Source: Thalassia testudinum (lineage: Eukaryota > Streptophyta > Magnoliopsida > Alismatales > Hydrocharitaceae). From it: a DNA stretch of 64,000 bases. Under the pieces are notes generated by a model. That model was given only the letters and a program-made list of their open reading frames with translations. It had not been told where the DNA came from and did no database searches. The translations under genes were made by a program, and so were the position numbers. Location: NCBI GenBank assembly GCA_037157565.1, contig JAZHRO010000073.1, forward strand, positions 94,032,001-94,096,000, given 5' to 3'. Positions within the stretch are counted from its first letter, which is position 1, and each line of letters starts with the position of its first letter. Below are positions 1 to 10,330 of the stretch, piece by piece.

Positions 1-816
1 AAGTGTCTAGGTCCTATCATATCATTTCCTAATCTTAATAACTTCCAAATGCCTAAGTTCTCTTCTCCTAATTCTTCTTTTTTTTTATCTTTTCAAATTT
101 TCAATTTTTTTTAAAGAAGCTAAAAAAATTCTACGAAGTTAACAAAATGATTTCAGGATAAAGTTTCCACCCCCCATGCCTAAATGATGCAATGTCCTCA
201 TTGTAAAAATAAAGACATAAAAAGGCGGAGTAAATAGAATATCACCTGAATAAAGTGAAAATCTGGTCAGCACCACAGAGAATGTTGAATATAAACATGT
301 GCTAATTTAATGCCTTTAGCTAGGCATAAAATATAAACAAAGAAGAGGTTAAGAATTAATAGGTACGGGTCAGAATCAGAATTAAAAGATTGATCCTTAA
401 ACTCATTAGCTGAAGATATCCATAAACGTGGACCAGATTATGGTGCAGACCCATGCCTCAGGGTTGAGTGGTTCTAAGGTTCTAGATGAAAATCACCCAG
501 AATCGAAGGTTGTTAACCTTGCGGGGCTGGGCCTGCGGTTTTGTGGTCTGCAGCCCAAGACCAAAGTGTCAAACAATGAGTAAAGATGGTTCAATAGGTT
601 CAAAAGTCTTCTTAACATTTAGTTTAGAAAAATAATCAGTTATTTCAAGCTTAGGTTGCATGTGAAATATATCATAAGGGTCCTAGTAGAAAGTAGGTGG
701 TTTTAGGTCAATAGGAACCCTTAGATCCAAACTTGTTTTTCCCTCAGAATTAACCTCCCAAATTTTTATTTCAACATTTCTATCCTCCAACATCAAGTGC
801 TTAGGCTCCGGGACAT
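1..816 (-). mobile_element. 3' part of an I-family Athila-like retrotransposon (element E), truncated
   Basis: Read on the minus strand, this stretch matches the 3' part of element I (about 52790-53450) closely enough to align by eye. It includes a decayed coding tail with the block NNLRFWVIFI and the block GMGLHHNLVH, both also found in I. The copy has several in-frame stops, so it is a relic. At 165-204 (minus strand) it carries the conserved end-of-coding motif GAGGACAT..TTAGGCATGGGGGG. Element C begins at 817 and interrupts it. The remainder lies outside the window or has been lost. Placement in the I family is strong; the rest of the element cannot be seen. Confidence 0.75.
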
Positions 817-1894
817 TGATTGCACAGCAAAAATACACCAACAATTATGCCATCTTGTGCTATTTCCTAGCATTGCCAGTGTATATTAGATAGCCATAGT
901 TGAATTTGTAAAAATAAACGCATGCATGCATTTATTTGATAGGGGAGGAGAGTGAATAAAATGGCCTTGAAATTAACATATTCCTCGAGTGCTACCTCGC
1001 AAATTCACCATCTTTATTTTTATTTTTTGGCTTTGAATTTCTCCGTGCGGCTACAGGGCATGGCAGCTTCCTCCTCGTGCCATTCTCTACAACAAGCTTG
1101 CCCTGTCAGCTGCATGCACAACCATGCATGTAGCCCAGGGCATGGCTATGCATGCCTCTTTCCTCTTTAAAAAGAGAACAGCCATCTTCCTTGCGGCAGA
1201 GCCTGGTCCAACAGATAGTAGCCTCTCTTCCTCCTGAGGAGACCTGCTGCGGGCGGGAGCAACTCACAGTGGCCCTCGACCACCACTATGAGTCCCATCA
1301 CCGCCCAGCTCATCAAAGAGCCGGTGGGCGTGGTGGTTCATTTCGTCGTTTCACCCGCTCAAAGCTCTTCCGCCATTACTGCATCTCCGAGGTCTGAAGC
1401 TCCACAGCAGCAGTAGCCCGTGCGCATGCAGGCATCGACCGCAGCCTCCTTCTGCGTGCGCTGGCGCCTTCCAGTGCGCCCACGCCCGCCGCACCGGCTG
1501 CAATCGGCTGACCAGAGCGCGCGGCACTGTAGCTACTGTTCACACTAGAGAGCGCGACACTGTAGCTACAGTGTGGTGACCAAAAAGCTTCTCACTTATC
1601 CAGTCACCGCATGCACTCTCTCCAGCCTGCGACTGCTTCCAGCCCGTTCCCGCTCCACATGCGCACCCGCTCCAGCATCCGCTCGCGCTAGTGCCTTCTC
1701 TTGCACCCGCTCCAACGCGCAGTAGTACGCTGCGCTACGCAATGCGCGGTGCTACAGTCTTCCTCCCACGCCTGCTCCCTCCAGCGTGCGTGCGCCTCTT
1801 AGCGTGCCTACGCGCCTGCGCCTTCGTGTGGCCATCAGACGACGGCTGAAGCATCTGGACGACTTAAAATGCCCGCTCATTCTTCACTCCTACA

Positions 1895-2545
1895 GACGCT
1901 CTCTCTCTCTCTCGCTCTCTCTCACAGCACTCTCTCACTCCCTCCTGCAGACACATACACACACGCACACTCTCGTACACACACCCACTCACTTATACAC
2001 TACTATATACTTATATATATATATATATACATATATATATTTATATATATATATATTTATTTATTTATATACATATATATATATACATATATCTATACAT
2101 ATATTAGTACCTATATAACTAAGTATAAGTATATATACATATATGTACACATATATTTACATATATATATATATTTATATATATATATATACAAATATAC
2201 ATACATATATACATATATCTATAACTATAAATACATATATATATATATCTACATAATATACATAGATACTTATACTAATATATATATATACATATACACA
2301 TATATATAACTATATACATATATTACTATATATATATATCTATATATAGTTATATATACATACATATATATCTAATTATACATATACACATACATCTATC
2401 TATACATATATTTACATATCTATATATATATACATATATATACATACATAACTACATATACACCTATATAATTATAACCATATATATATATACATATAGA
2501 TATATATTTACATATATACATATATATATATATATATTTTTTTTT
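1895..2545. repeat. Compound (CT)n-(CA)n-(TA)n microsatellite inside LTR C
   Basis: A CT-rich run (about 1895-1945) passes into CA-rich (1950-2000) and then about 540 bp of TA-rich imperfect repeats (TATATA broken by ACATA and AGATA). The same order at the same LTR position is seen in both A LTRs and in N, so it is part of this LTR family and not a chance local expansion. Confidence 0.95.
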
Positions 2546-2566
2546 TCATATCACGTACCACACATT

Positions 2567-2610
2567 GTATCGTAGGAATATCTACACCAGTTGCTGATAT
2601 TCCCTGATAC
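2567..2610. other. Conserved 44-bp stem-loop after the TA tract of LTR C
   Basis: Outer arms GTATC/GATAC and inner arms GGAATATC/GATATTCC enclose a 13-nt loop. The same element occurs at 15003-15046 and 21281-21324 (element A, minus sense) and at 63899-63942 (LTR N). It always directly follows the TA tract in LTR sense. The role is unknown; termination, polyadenylation or RNA dimerisation are guesses. Confidence 0.8.
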
Positions 2611-3247
2611 ACGCGTACAGAAAGCGTCTCTACACACATCTTCCACCTATCCATCCTACACTCCACGTGGCACTTTGTCCTGTTGGTTGTGTCTTCCTAG
2701 ACGATGACTGACTCGACACCGTGCTACACACCATTTCCACCTCCACCCCCACCCCTATATACATATATAATATATACATCTATATATCTACTATATTTAT
2801 CTTATTTTTATTTCTCTTTTCTGCAATTAAAAAGATAAAAAAAATATATAAAAGAGAAAAGATAATCCTTGACTTGCAGGTACTCAGTCTTGCGAATAGC
2901 AAGATCAGTTTTGGAACCCTAATTTGGCTCAAAGCCAAGAACCTGATTTTGACGGTGTACCTTAAGGATAAATTAACAGAAAAACTCTTAAATAGAAAAA
3001 CACCAAAAACATAATAAATGAACGGAAGAGATTCGTTGTAGGAAAGGCGTAGAAACTTATTCACCTCTAATCCTGCTTCCCTGAGTTCGACCCTAGGCCT
3101 AAAAGTGACCAAGATAAAATCAAGTAGGCCAAGTTAAAAATTTTGTAAAACGATGGTTAGGCTCGATTTAGGTTAACCACTATACTCATTTCAATGATTA
3201 AATCATCATATTAACACAACCTATCCGGGTCTACACCACACTTTTTC

Positions 3248-3265
3248 TGGCGCCGTTGCCAGGGA
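3248..3265 (+). other. Primer-binding site of element C
   Basis: TGGCGCCGTTGCCAGGGA lies 7 nt after the LTR end. It is complementary to the 3' end expected for a plant tRNA-Asp, the primer type common in Athila elements. The tRNA identity is from memory of the family and was not searched. Confidence 0.85.
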
Positions 3266-3912
3266 TGTGCGCATTCAAGTAAGTTTCTACTCCATTCCTT
3301 TAATTTTTCTCTTCTCACACCCTTCTCTTCACGGGTGTTTCTGTTTGTTAGTGTGCAGGTGAACCAGTTGCAAGGAGAAGGCAGGCAGACAAAGTCAAAG
3401 ACGTGGGCAGATCCAAGGCGGGAACGAGAATGTGAAGTCGCTGGCACCGCACTGGAGCTTCTCACATGTTGCTGAACAAGTAGGTCTTTCTTTCTTAGCA
3501 ACGTAGGTCAACTTGTCACCTTAATATTAAATAAAAATAAATAAATAAATAAAAACTAAAAAAAAAAAATTCTTAGGATCTCTTGGGGCAAGTGGATTAA
3601 AAATCACTTGTTTCATTATTTGTCATCACTCCCACCGCCCTGGGATTTCCCACCAAACTTCGCAAAGCGAAAATCCAAGAATCTTGATTCTTGAATCTTT
3701 CACCATGTAAAGTATGCTTTGAGGCAAAAATAAATAGATTAATTTCCATCCCTCTTTGCCTCATTTATCTGCAATTCAGGATCACCTTTTTGGTGGGGAG
3801 ACTTGGAATTGAGTTGATTCCAACCCCACCAAAACCTTTCACGTGCCTAAGATTTGATCTCGAATACTTCAACCCCAACAATTTGATTTTCTTTATCCTC
3901 TGGATGAGCCTT
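3266..3912 (+). mobile_element. Leader of element C, part 1
   Basis: This non-coding leader matches, in reverse, the leader of element A (about 20050-20628): both carry the phrases around GGTGGGGAGACTTGGAATTG and the CCCACCGCCCTGGGATTTCC region. It is cut at 3912 by insertion of element B, whose TSD GCCTT is 3908-3912. The leader resumes at 26476. Confidence 0.85.
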
Positions 3913-4357
3913 TGATTGCGCAACAATCATAGGTCTTAATTGACCTAAATTAGGCTAGGACTTAGCATAAGTTAGGGTTATTCATGCATGCATACGCATT
4001 ATCTGCATCTTTACTACTTCCCTTTAGCTATGCATAAAATAATGTTATAATGTGCTGATTAAGTGCATTATGTCGATTGCAGGGAATAAGTTGATCAGGA
4101 GTTGGATCTGAAGCTGGATCAGGAATAACAGGAGTTGTAGCAGAGCTGGAGCAGAATGCCTAGTTTAGATGTAGGAACAATAATGTAAGGGGGTTAAAAG
4201 TTTGCTATTCTATTAGGTAGGAATAAAGCAATAAAATGTGAAGAGCTTAGGTTCATCCTAGCCCTAGGATAGCCTAGAGACTTCCCCAAGCCTTAGCCAC
4301 CCTTAGATTAGGTCACAACACCTTAGGAAGCCCTAAAACCCTAGTTCCAACCTTTCT

Positions 4358-5289
4358 CTGGACGTCCAAATAAGTTTTAAGACGTCCAGGACCCTTAGCC
4401 AACTCCCTCACACTTCAAACCCACTTCTGCAGTGTTATTGGACGTTCAGACACTTTGTCAGACGTCTAATTTCTGCAGAATACCCAAAACAGAACCCGAA
4501 ATCCTTCCTGACTCTGATTGGACGTCCAGACAACAAGTCTGGACTTCTGATTTTTGAGTATAAGACGTCTTATTCTATAATTAGACGTCTGATACTGCTC
4601 TCCAATTCCTGTTTTGAGATTTAAGCCTTGATCTTTGATCTCTAGGTCCCTAAACCCAATTCCAACCCCATAGGAACCTAAATTAAGGTGCCTTAACCCT
4701 AGTACATCAACTCTAAACCTCCCTAAGGACCTAATTAGGTCTCACTAAACCTAATTGACTTGGATCTTAGTCAATTCCATCAGCCTATTCAATTGGACTC
4801 ATTGAGTCCAATTGAGCCCTGATCTCAGCACACACTGTCCAATTGGACTCAGTGAGAGTCCAATTGACCTAGACCTGACTTAATTGAGTTGTTTTACTCT
4901 CAATTAAGTTTCCATACACCCAATTAAACTTGTATTAAGTTTAATTGTACTTTACCTTAGTGAATTAGGGTTTATAACCCTAATTTGAGACCTACATTGA
5001 CCTAAACCCACTAGAACCCAACCTAATCAACCTAGCCACCTAAGTTTCGACCCACACATACCCACACACACCCACACACACCATCCACACAAAAATATCT
5101 AGCCTAGAGTTCTCTAGAACTCTCTACCATGTGTGGTTGCCTTGGTTGCCAAAAATAGCAACCAAGAGCCATTCAATTTTTAGATCCACATTTGGTGGAT
5201 CTAAAAACCACCATCCACCCTCTCTCTCTCACTTTCCCATGAGCTCCCACCATAGGCCTCTCTAGGGAATTCCATAATTCTCTAGAGAG
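4358..5289. promoter_or_regulatory. Chain of twelve inverted repeats in the U3 of LTR B
   Basis: Inverted repeats read directly are: 4358-4366/4381-4389; palindrome 4560-4573; 4753-4760/4769-4776; 4789-4801/4803-4815; 4840-4850/4856-4866; 4878-4888/4899-4909; 4921-4931/4937-4947; 4963-4972/4976-4985; 5106-5113/5116-5123; 5141-5149/5158-5166; 5177-5189/5195-5207; and 5258-5271/5276-5289 (one mismatch here, perfect in the 3' LTR). Arms are 7-14 bp and loops 0-14 nt. The chain ends 13 bp before the TATA box, which suggests a promoter-proximal role. Dimeric factor sites, DNA cruciforms or RNA hairpins would all fit. Confidence 0.85.
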
Positions 5290-5302
5290 CTTCCCTTAGG
5301 TC

Positions 5303-5310
5303 TATAAAAA
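5303..5310 (+). promoter_or_regulatory. TATA box of LTR B (5' copy)
   Basis: TATAAAAA stands in a CTATAAAAAGACCCC context, and the same octamer is kept in the 3' LTR (25664-25671) and in minus-strand solo LTR K (39232-39239). Its distance from the LTR start (about 1.39 kb) would define a long U3. Confidence 0.75.
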
Positions 5311-6065
5311 GACCCCTTGGGTGGCCATTGGCACCCATTCACTCCCTTATCAATTGCTCTCCATTGGTGCCATTCATGCCACCTCCACGAGCTCACTACC
5401 ACCACCATGGAGGACACCTTGCCGGGATGCTGGATCAACCCTACTTCTCTCCAAGGGTTGGCCTAAGCTACATTGGCCGCCCCTCATTCTCCTCTCGACC
5501 ACTCCAAGGCCATCGGGGACCACCCCTGAATGCCCTCTATTCTTCTAGCTCTAGAGCATGCTGTTCATAATTTTTATTGCTTTCATTTACTGCTTAGTAG
5601 AGTAGTCTTACTTCTCCCCCAATGATGCATGCGAAATCCCCCCGCTGATTCTTGTATGCAATCATTTTTTGGTAGTTAGATTTAATTTTAGATTTAATTT
5701 TAAGCATTCATGTATAAGCTTTCCTCTAGATTTCCTTGTGCAACAACTCTCCCACGATGAATGAAATTTCATTTTATATATATATCTCTTATGTGTTTGA
5801 AATCACCTTGAGCTAAATGATTATTATATTTGCTTGATTTAAGTGCCTGTTCTTTAACCGCCTGTATATTACGCACCAGCATGTCGTTTAAATAAAGTAG
5901 AGCGGCTTTAAGATCGATTTCAAAAATAAAAACAACGCCTCCCAGAGACGAACGATCGGGACTCAAAGTCTCATTATTTTCAAAACAATATCTTTGTTGG
6001 ATCATATTTCGCAACTATACTACGACACTTTTATCAAAAATGCGATCTATGACCTCCCAACAAAA

Positions 6066-6083
6066 TGGTGCCGTTGCCGGGCA
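6066..6083 (+). other. Primer-binding site of element B
   Basis: TGGTGCCGTTGCCGGGCA begins 3 nt after the LTR end. It resembles the tRNA-Asp-type site of element C with one change in the first half (TGGTGCC for TGGCGCC), so the primer match is probably imperfect or decayed. Confidence 0.8.
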
Positions 6084-7585
6084 AGCAATGTCATTTTTCT
6101 TGATTTCGATCTTTTAATCTATCACTGACAAATCTGCCTCTACTTTGTTTTTGATGTGTAGGACAATATGAAATGAAAACAGGATCCATGCACACATCGA
6201 GCGCAGCAAAGAAAAATTAGGTGCACATCATCTATCATAGATTAGGTTTATTTTCTGAACCCTAGGACTAGACCTACTTCCTGCAATTTCTTTAAAAAAA
6301 AAAGAGGAGATTTTTCTTATTTTCGAGGAAAAGAAAAAAAATCAAAAAAAATCAAAAATTTTGAAAAAAAATCTAGATTGGATTTCTTTTTGAATCTAGG
6401 TTAGAAAAAAAAAAGAAAAAAAAGAGATTTTCATTGAATCTTTTGAAAAATTCTTTTTGAAAAAAAAAGCAGTTTTGGTGGAAGGCTTGAATTTCAATTT
6501 CAAACCTCTTTAAAAGCTTTTCCATCACCTTCTAATTTTCAGCCAGATTTCAAATCTCACCTAAAAATTCGATTGCCGAAAAATCCGTTAGCCAAAAATT
6601 CTGAAATTCAGGAAAACCTTCATTTTCAAACCATCTTTCAAATGCCACTATTACTTTGAGAAAATTCCAAGTATAAAATTTTTAAAAATTTTCAAAGTGC
6701 ACGGGGGTCAGATAGACCCAGATTCAAAAATTATCAAAGTTCCAAAAGTGATTTCGAGCAATCCGCGAATCTGTTTTGACTAAAAATGGTGGGGTTGGAA
6801 AGCTGATCTAATTGGCTTTATTTTCCATATTTTTACCGATTTTTTGAAGATCATTTGATATTGTTTCAAAGCGAATAACCGTCCAGGGGTCAAAGTTCCA
6901 AATCTGACCCCCTGATATTTAAAATTCCCTAAAAATTCGGTTGAAATATTCTCTGAAAAAATAATTGAAAAAGGAAACTTCTCGAAAAATTTCAAATTAA
7001 TTGGATTCCAATTATTATTAGAGAATCAACATTATTTTTGTGGTCTGTTGAAATAGAGAAAAAAAAAACCCTAGAAGTGCATGCAACTTAGGTTGAACCT
7101 TTAGGGTCATAAATAGAGACCACACTTTTGGCTAACCTAGACCTAATCAAGTCTAGTTTGCCGGTGAGCTTGGTCACCTTGTGGGCCACTCACCACAAAC
7201 CCCACTGAAGAAAAAGGGTTAAAAACTAATTTTAAAACACGAAATCAACCCGAGTTTGTTGTCGTACTACTGAATGAGTTTAATCTCTCTTGCCAAACCT
7301 GGTGACTAAGTCTGCGGGGTAGTGTCAAATGACCGCGGCTCGGGGGTCAACGGAACCGGAGGCGTAAGCCAAAGGAAGAACCTTCCCCTTAGTCCCCTCG
7401 TAACCAGACTGGTTGGGTTAGCTTGAAAGGCGAGATTCACATTCAGTTGGTTGTACGACGAACTTATCTTCAAGAATTTGAATCCATAATGAAAAATCTG
7501 GTCACCTGATCTATAAGGACCATTTGATTGACAGGGCCTTAGCCTTGTCCTACGTGGCTACACCAACCCAGGGGTTGGGCGGTGT
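6084..7585 (+). other. Leader of element B, with the conserved leader block
   Basis: This is a non-coding leader of about 1.5 kb. The first half is A/T rich with many oligo-A runs (6290-6480). The segment 7313-7420 (GGGGTAGTG...GGCGTAAGCCAAAGGAAGAA...) is conserved with element I (51327-51440) and element F (33562-33677, minus strand) although other leader parts have diverged. Its position just before gag would suit a packaging, dimerisation or translation-start signal. Confidence 0.7.
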
Positions 7586-9706
7586 ATGCACGGAAGGAGG
7601 TCACTTCGACCTCACTTGGTTGGACCTTGGGAGCCACTCCCAAGGAGGCGAGTCACCTCGCCCAGACTATCTTCTCCCCCCATTTCTTCTACTCCAAGAG
7701 CCACCATGGCAAATCTTGGACCTGGACCTAGATCGGGTCAGGACATTGAGAATCTGGACTTGATGGCTTGTCTGGAAGCCCGGGTCGCTGAATCTGAGGA
7801 GCGACATCAGCAGAGCATGGATCGTATTCTGACGGCGCTTGATAGGATGCAGCACCCGCCAGGAGGAGAACAACTGCGGGATTTTTACAACCCAGCTACA
7901 CCCATCGTCGCACCGCTAGTCGGAATTCCTGCAGGCGGAGACGCATTTGAGCTCAAGCCCAATGTAATTGGGTTGATCAGCACTCATTTCTATGGGAACT
8001 CAAGCGAAGATCCGTTCCAGCACCTTGAGGACCTGAGTTGACTCGCTGAAACGATCCGACCCAGGAATATTGATCTCGGGATCGTTCTGATGAAGCTTTT
8101 CCCATTCTCTCTAAGGGACAAAGCTTTATACTGGTTCAAGACTATTGGGAAGCCAATTGGAACCTGGCCGGAATTACGACGTGAATTCCTGCAAAAGTTC
8201 TTCCCAATCGGTCAAACAAATGCAATGCGACGTGCAATCAGGACTTTCTCCCAGGGAACTGGGGAGAAATTACATGAGGCATGGGATAGATTTCATGACC
8301 TTCTCTGAAAATGCCCGCATCATGGTATACCCAGATGGCACTTAGCTCAGATTTTTTACCATGGGCTAGATGACACACATTGGTATCTGGCTGATGCATC
8401 TAGCAGCGGGAATTTTCTCGCAAAAGACGAGAACAGCGCATTTGAGCTGTTTGAATCATTAGCGGAGAACTCAATGAATGCTGCATCTATGAACCAGTTC
8501 CAGCGGCCTGGTCAGCAGCGGGTTGGTGTCCACGAGGCTCACATCGATTCTATTCGAGTCGACATGGATATCATCGTCAAGCAGCTGGATAGAATGAACC
8601 TGATTGAGAAGAAGATTGACCAGATCAGTCAAGGTCAATCCGAATCGAGCTCTGTCGCCACAAGATCTTCCTATGCACCCCAAGCCCCACCTGCTCAAGT
8701 TAATCTACTCACTCGGGATGCATCTTCTCTGTATTTTCGAGATCCCGCATATCAGGATCCTGTGAATAATCCAGATTTGGTACCCTACGACCAGGGTTAC
8801 GCACCACCCACAGATTATAATGCGTATCCCCTTGACGGATATACATCTCAGACATCTTCGGCCTATGAGGATGTTAGCGCTATCCAAGGATACGGGCGTA
8901 ACAACCCGTACTCGGAGACGTATAACCCTGGTTGGCGCCAGCATCCGAATTTCTCTTGGTCTGGTAATTCATAGAGACCACATCAAAATCCACACTACCA
9001 GACCAGGCAATACAGGAATGCGCAAAACACGTATCCTAGGTAGCAGCCATTCCCGCCTCAGCAGCAGCAACCCTGCTCGTTATACCAGCCGCTGCACCAA
9101 GCTGCCAACCACCCTCCAAAGTGGGCCGACCCTTTGGAGGCGCTGAAAGAGGAGCTGCAAGAATCGATGAGGAAGTCTACACAAGATAGCTTGCAGATAA
9201 TGAAGGCGATGGCTGATCAGATTCAGACCATACAAAATACGCAGAACCAGCTGTTGCAGGAGCATAGGACTTAGGGAGCCTTGCCCTCCCAACCCGTCCC
9301 GAATCCTCGATATGTGCAGAACCAAGGCACCTTGTGTAGGTTTTAGACACCGCAGGGACAGGCACACGCCATACTACAGGCACCTCCTGCACCACTCTGT
9401 TACGCGCAAGGCCAGCCGCCTTTGCAGAATCCCACGTATTCTGCCCCATCCTCTCCCCCACCACCTCATGGACAGCAAGCCGATGCACACGTTGTCTCAT
9501 TGCAGAGCGGAAGGAAGACATTTGACCCACCACCTAGGCAGGCGGGTTCTGATTTTTCCCACCCTTTGCTGCAGGCAGATTCGACCCCTTCAGCATCTCA
9601 GGAGCCACCTGTGGTAGATAAGGGTAAGAGGCCACTTAACCCTAATATTCCCGTCCCTTTTCCTAAGGCTCTGACACGAAATATAGTATGGAAAAAGGAC
9701 ACGTGA
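7586..9706 (+). pseudogene. gag: gag of element B (Athila-type), decayed
   Basis: This part encodes the structural Gag precursor that would form the cytoplasmic particle. The start chosen is the ATG at 7586 because the first residues MHGRRSLRPHL match the Gag starts of A (MFGRRSQNPEL) and F (MLGRRSLNPRL); the ATG at 7706 is in the same frame and is the alternative. The capsid (Retrotrans_gag) domain is recognisable at about 8090-8380 from LFPFSLRDKALYWF and KFFPIGQTNAMR. The C-terminal half has a Tyr/Pro-rich stretch, the motif NPGWRQHPNFSW near 8930, and a coiled-coil-like stretch (about 9140-9270). I see no CCHC zinc knuckle, which fits Athila. In-frame stops include those at 8039, 8306, 8972 and near 9272 and 9704. 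It cannot make full-length Gag. Confidence 0.9.
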
Positions 9707-10330
9707 AATTTCGAGGACCTAAAATAAATGTTTAAAGAAGTACATATTCAGGTCCCCCTCCTCGAGGCTATTGATCACATTCTTGCTGTCGCTAGGTTCT
9801 TCAAGGACTACTGTACCCTGAAGCGACAGCCGAGAATTGGACGATAGGCGGTACTGTCGAAAGAAGCTAGCGCCGTGATTCTAGCTGACCTACCACCAAA
9901 TAAGAAAGACCCTAGCACCCCACTCATATCTTGCTTTTTGCAGGATTCTCCATTTGATCGGGCCCTTTTAGATTTGGGTTCGTCCATCAACTTAACTCCC
10001 ACCGCCGTATTTGATCGATTTCGATTTGGGGAGTTGAAACCCACCTCGATTACGATTTACCTGGCTGACAGATCAGTCAAAACACCGAGGGGGTAGTTGA
10101 GAATGTGATCGTAAAAGTCCGTGGCTTCTGCTTTCCCGCGGATTTTTTCATTCTCGATATGGAAGTTCCTCCTAATCTCCGGGATGCACCAATTATTTTG
10201 GGTCGCCCATTTCTGGAAACAGCCCGAGCGAACATCGATTGTGCATCCAGGTGTATGGAGATTGCCCTAGGCAATGAGAGACTTCAATTAGACATATTCA
10301 GGGCAGCAAAGAACTTCGACTGTGATCGAA
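9707..10330 (+). pseudogene. pro: Protease region of element B, with a frameshift
   Basis: This is the aspartic protease that would cut the polyprotein. The catalytic triad appears as DLGSSIN at about 9971, inside a typical Athila context (SCFLQDSPFDRALLDLG). ILGRPFL, near 10195, is the usual flap-distal block. The reading frame is shared with gag until about 10091, where one base is missing after the PRG codons; from 10105 the polyprotein continues in another frame. A stop at about 9845 also breaks it. The region follows gag without a gap, so gag and pol were one long ORF, as is common in Athila/Tat elements. Confidence 0.85.

Larger units (their letters stand above)
817..3240 (+). repeat. 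5' LTR of element C (A/C/N LTR family)
   Basis: The 2424-bp LTR starts TGATTGCACAG and ends CTACACCACA, directly before a primer-binding site. It aligns along its length with the minus-strand LTRs of element A (14375-16654, 20655-23011) and with the truncated LTR N (61904-64000). Domain order in sense is: an AT-rich start, a GC-rich middle (about 1400-1900), a CT/CA/TA compound microsatellite, a conserved stem-loop, and a U5-like tail. The five bases before it are GACAT, but the matching TSD is not visible because the 3' half of C was lost. A TTTAAAAAG stretch near 1166 sits where LTR N has a TATA box. Confidence 0.85.
3913..6062 (+). repeat. 5' LTR of element B
   Basis: This 2150-bp LTR has TG...CA ends. 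U3 is unusually rich in inverted repeats (4358-5289), which lead directly to a TATA box at 5303. Downstream, in R/U5, are an AT-rich stretch and a conserved end near CGATCTATGACCTCCC. The 3' copy at 24273-26470 differs mainly by transitions and by a longer TA run near 26157-26192. A third family member is solo LTR K. Confidence 0.95.

Noticed and set aside
1869..2309. Tyr/Ile-rich ORFs through the TA tracts (also at 21492-21731 and 63572-63964)
   Set aside because: Microsatellite translations.
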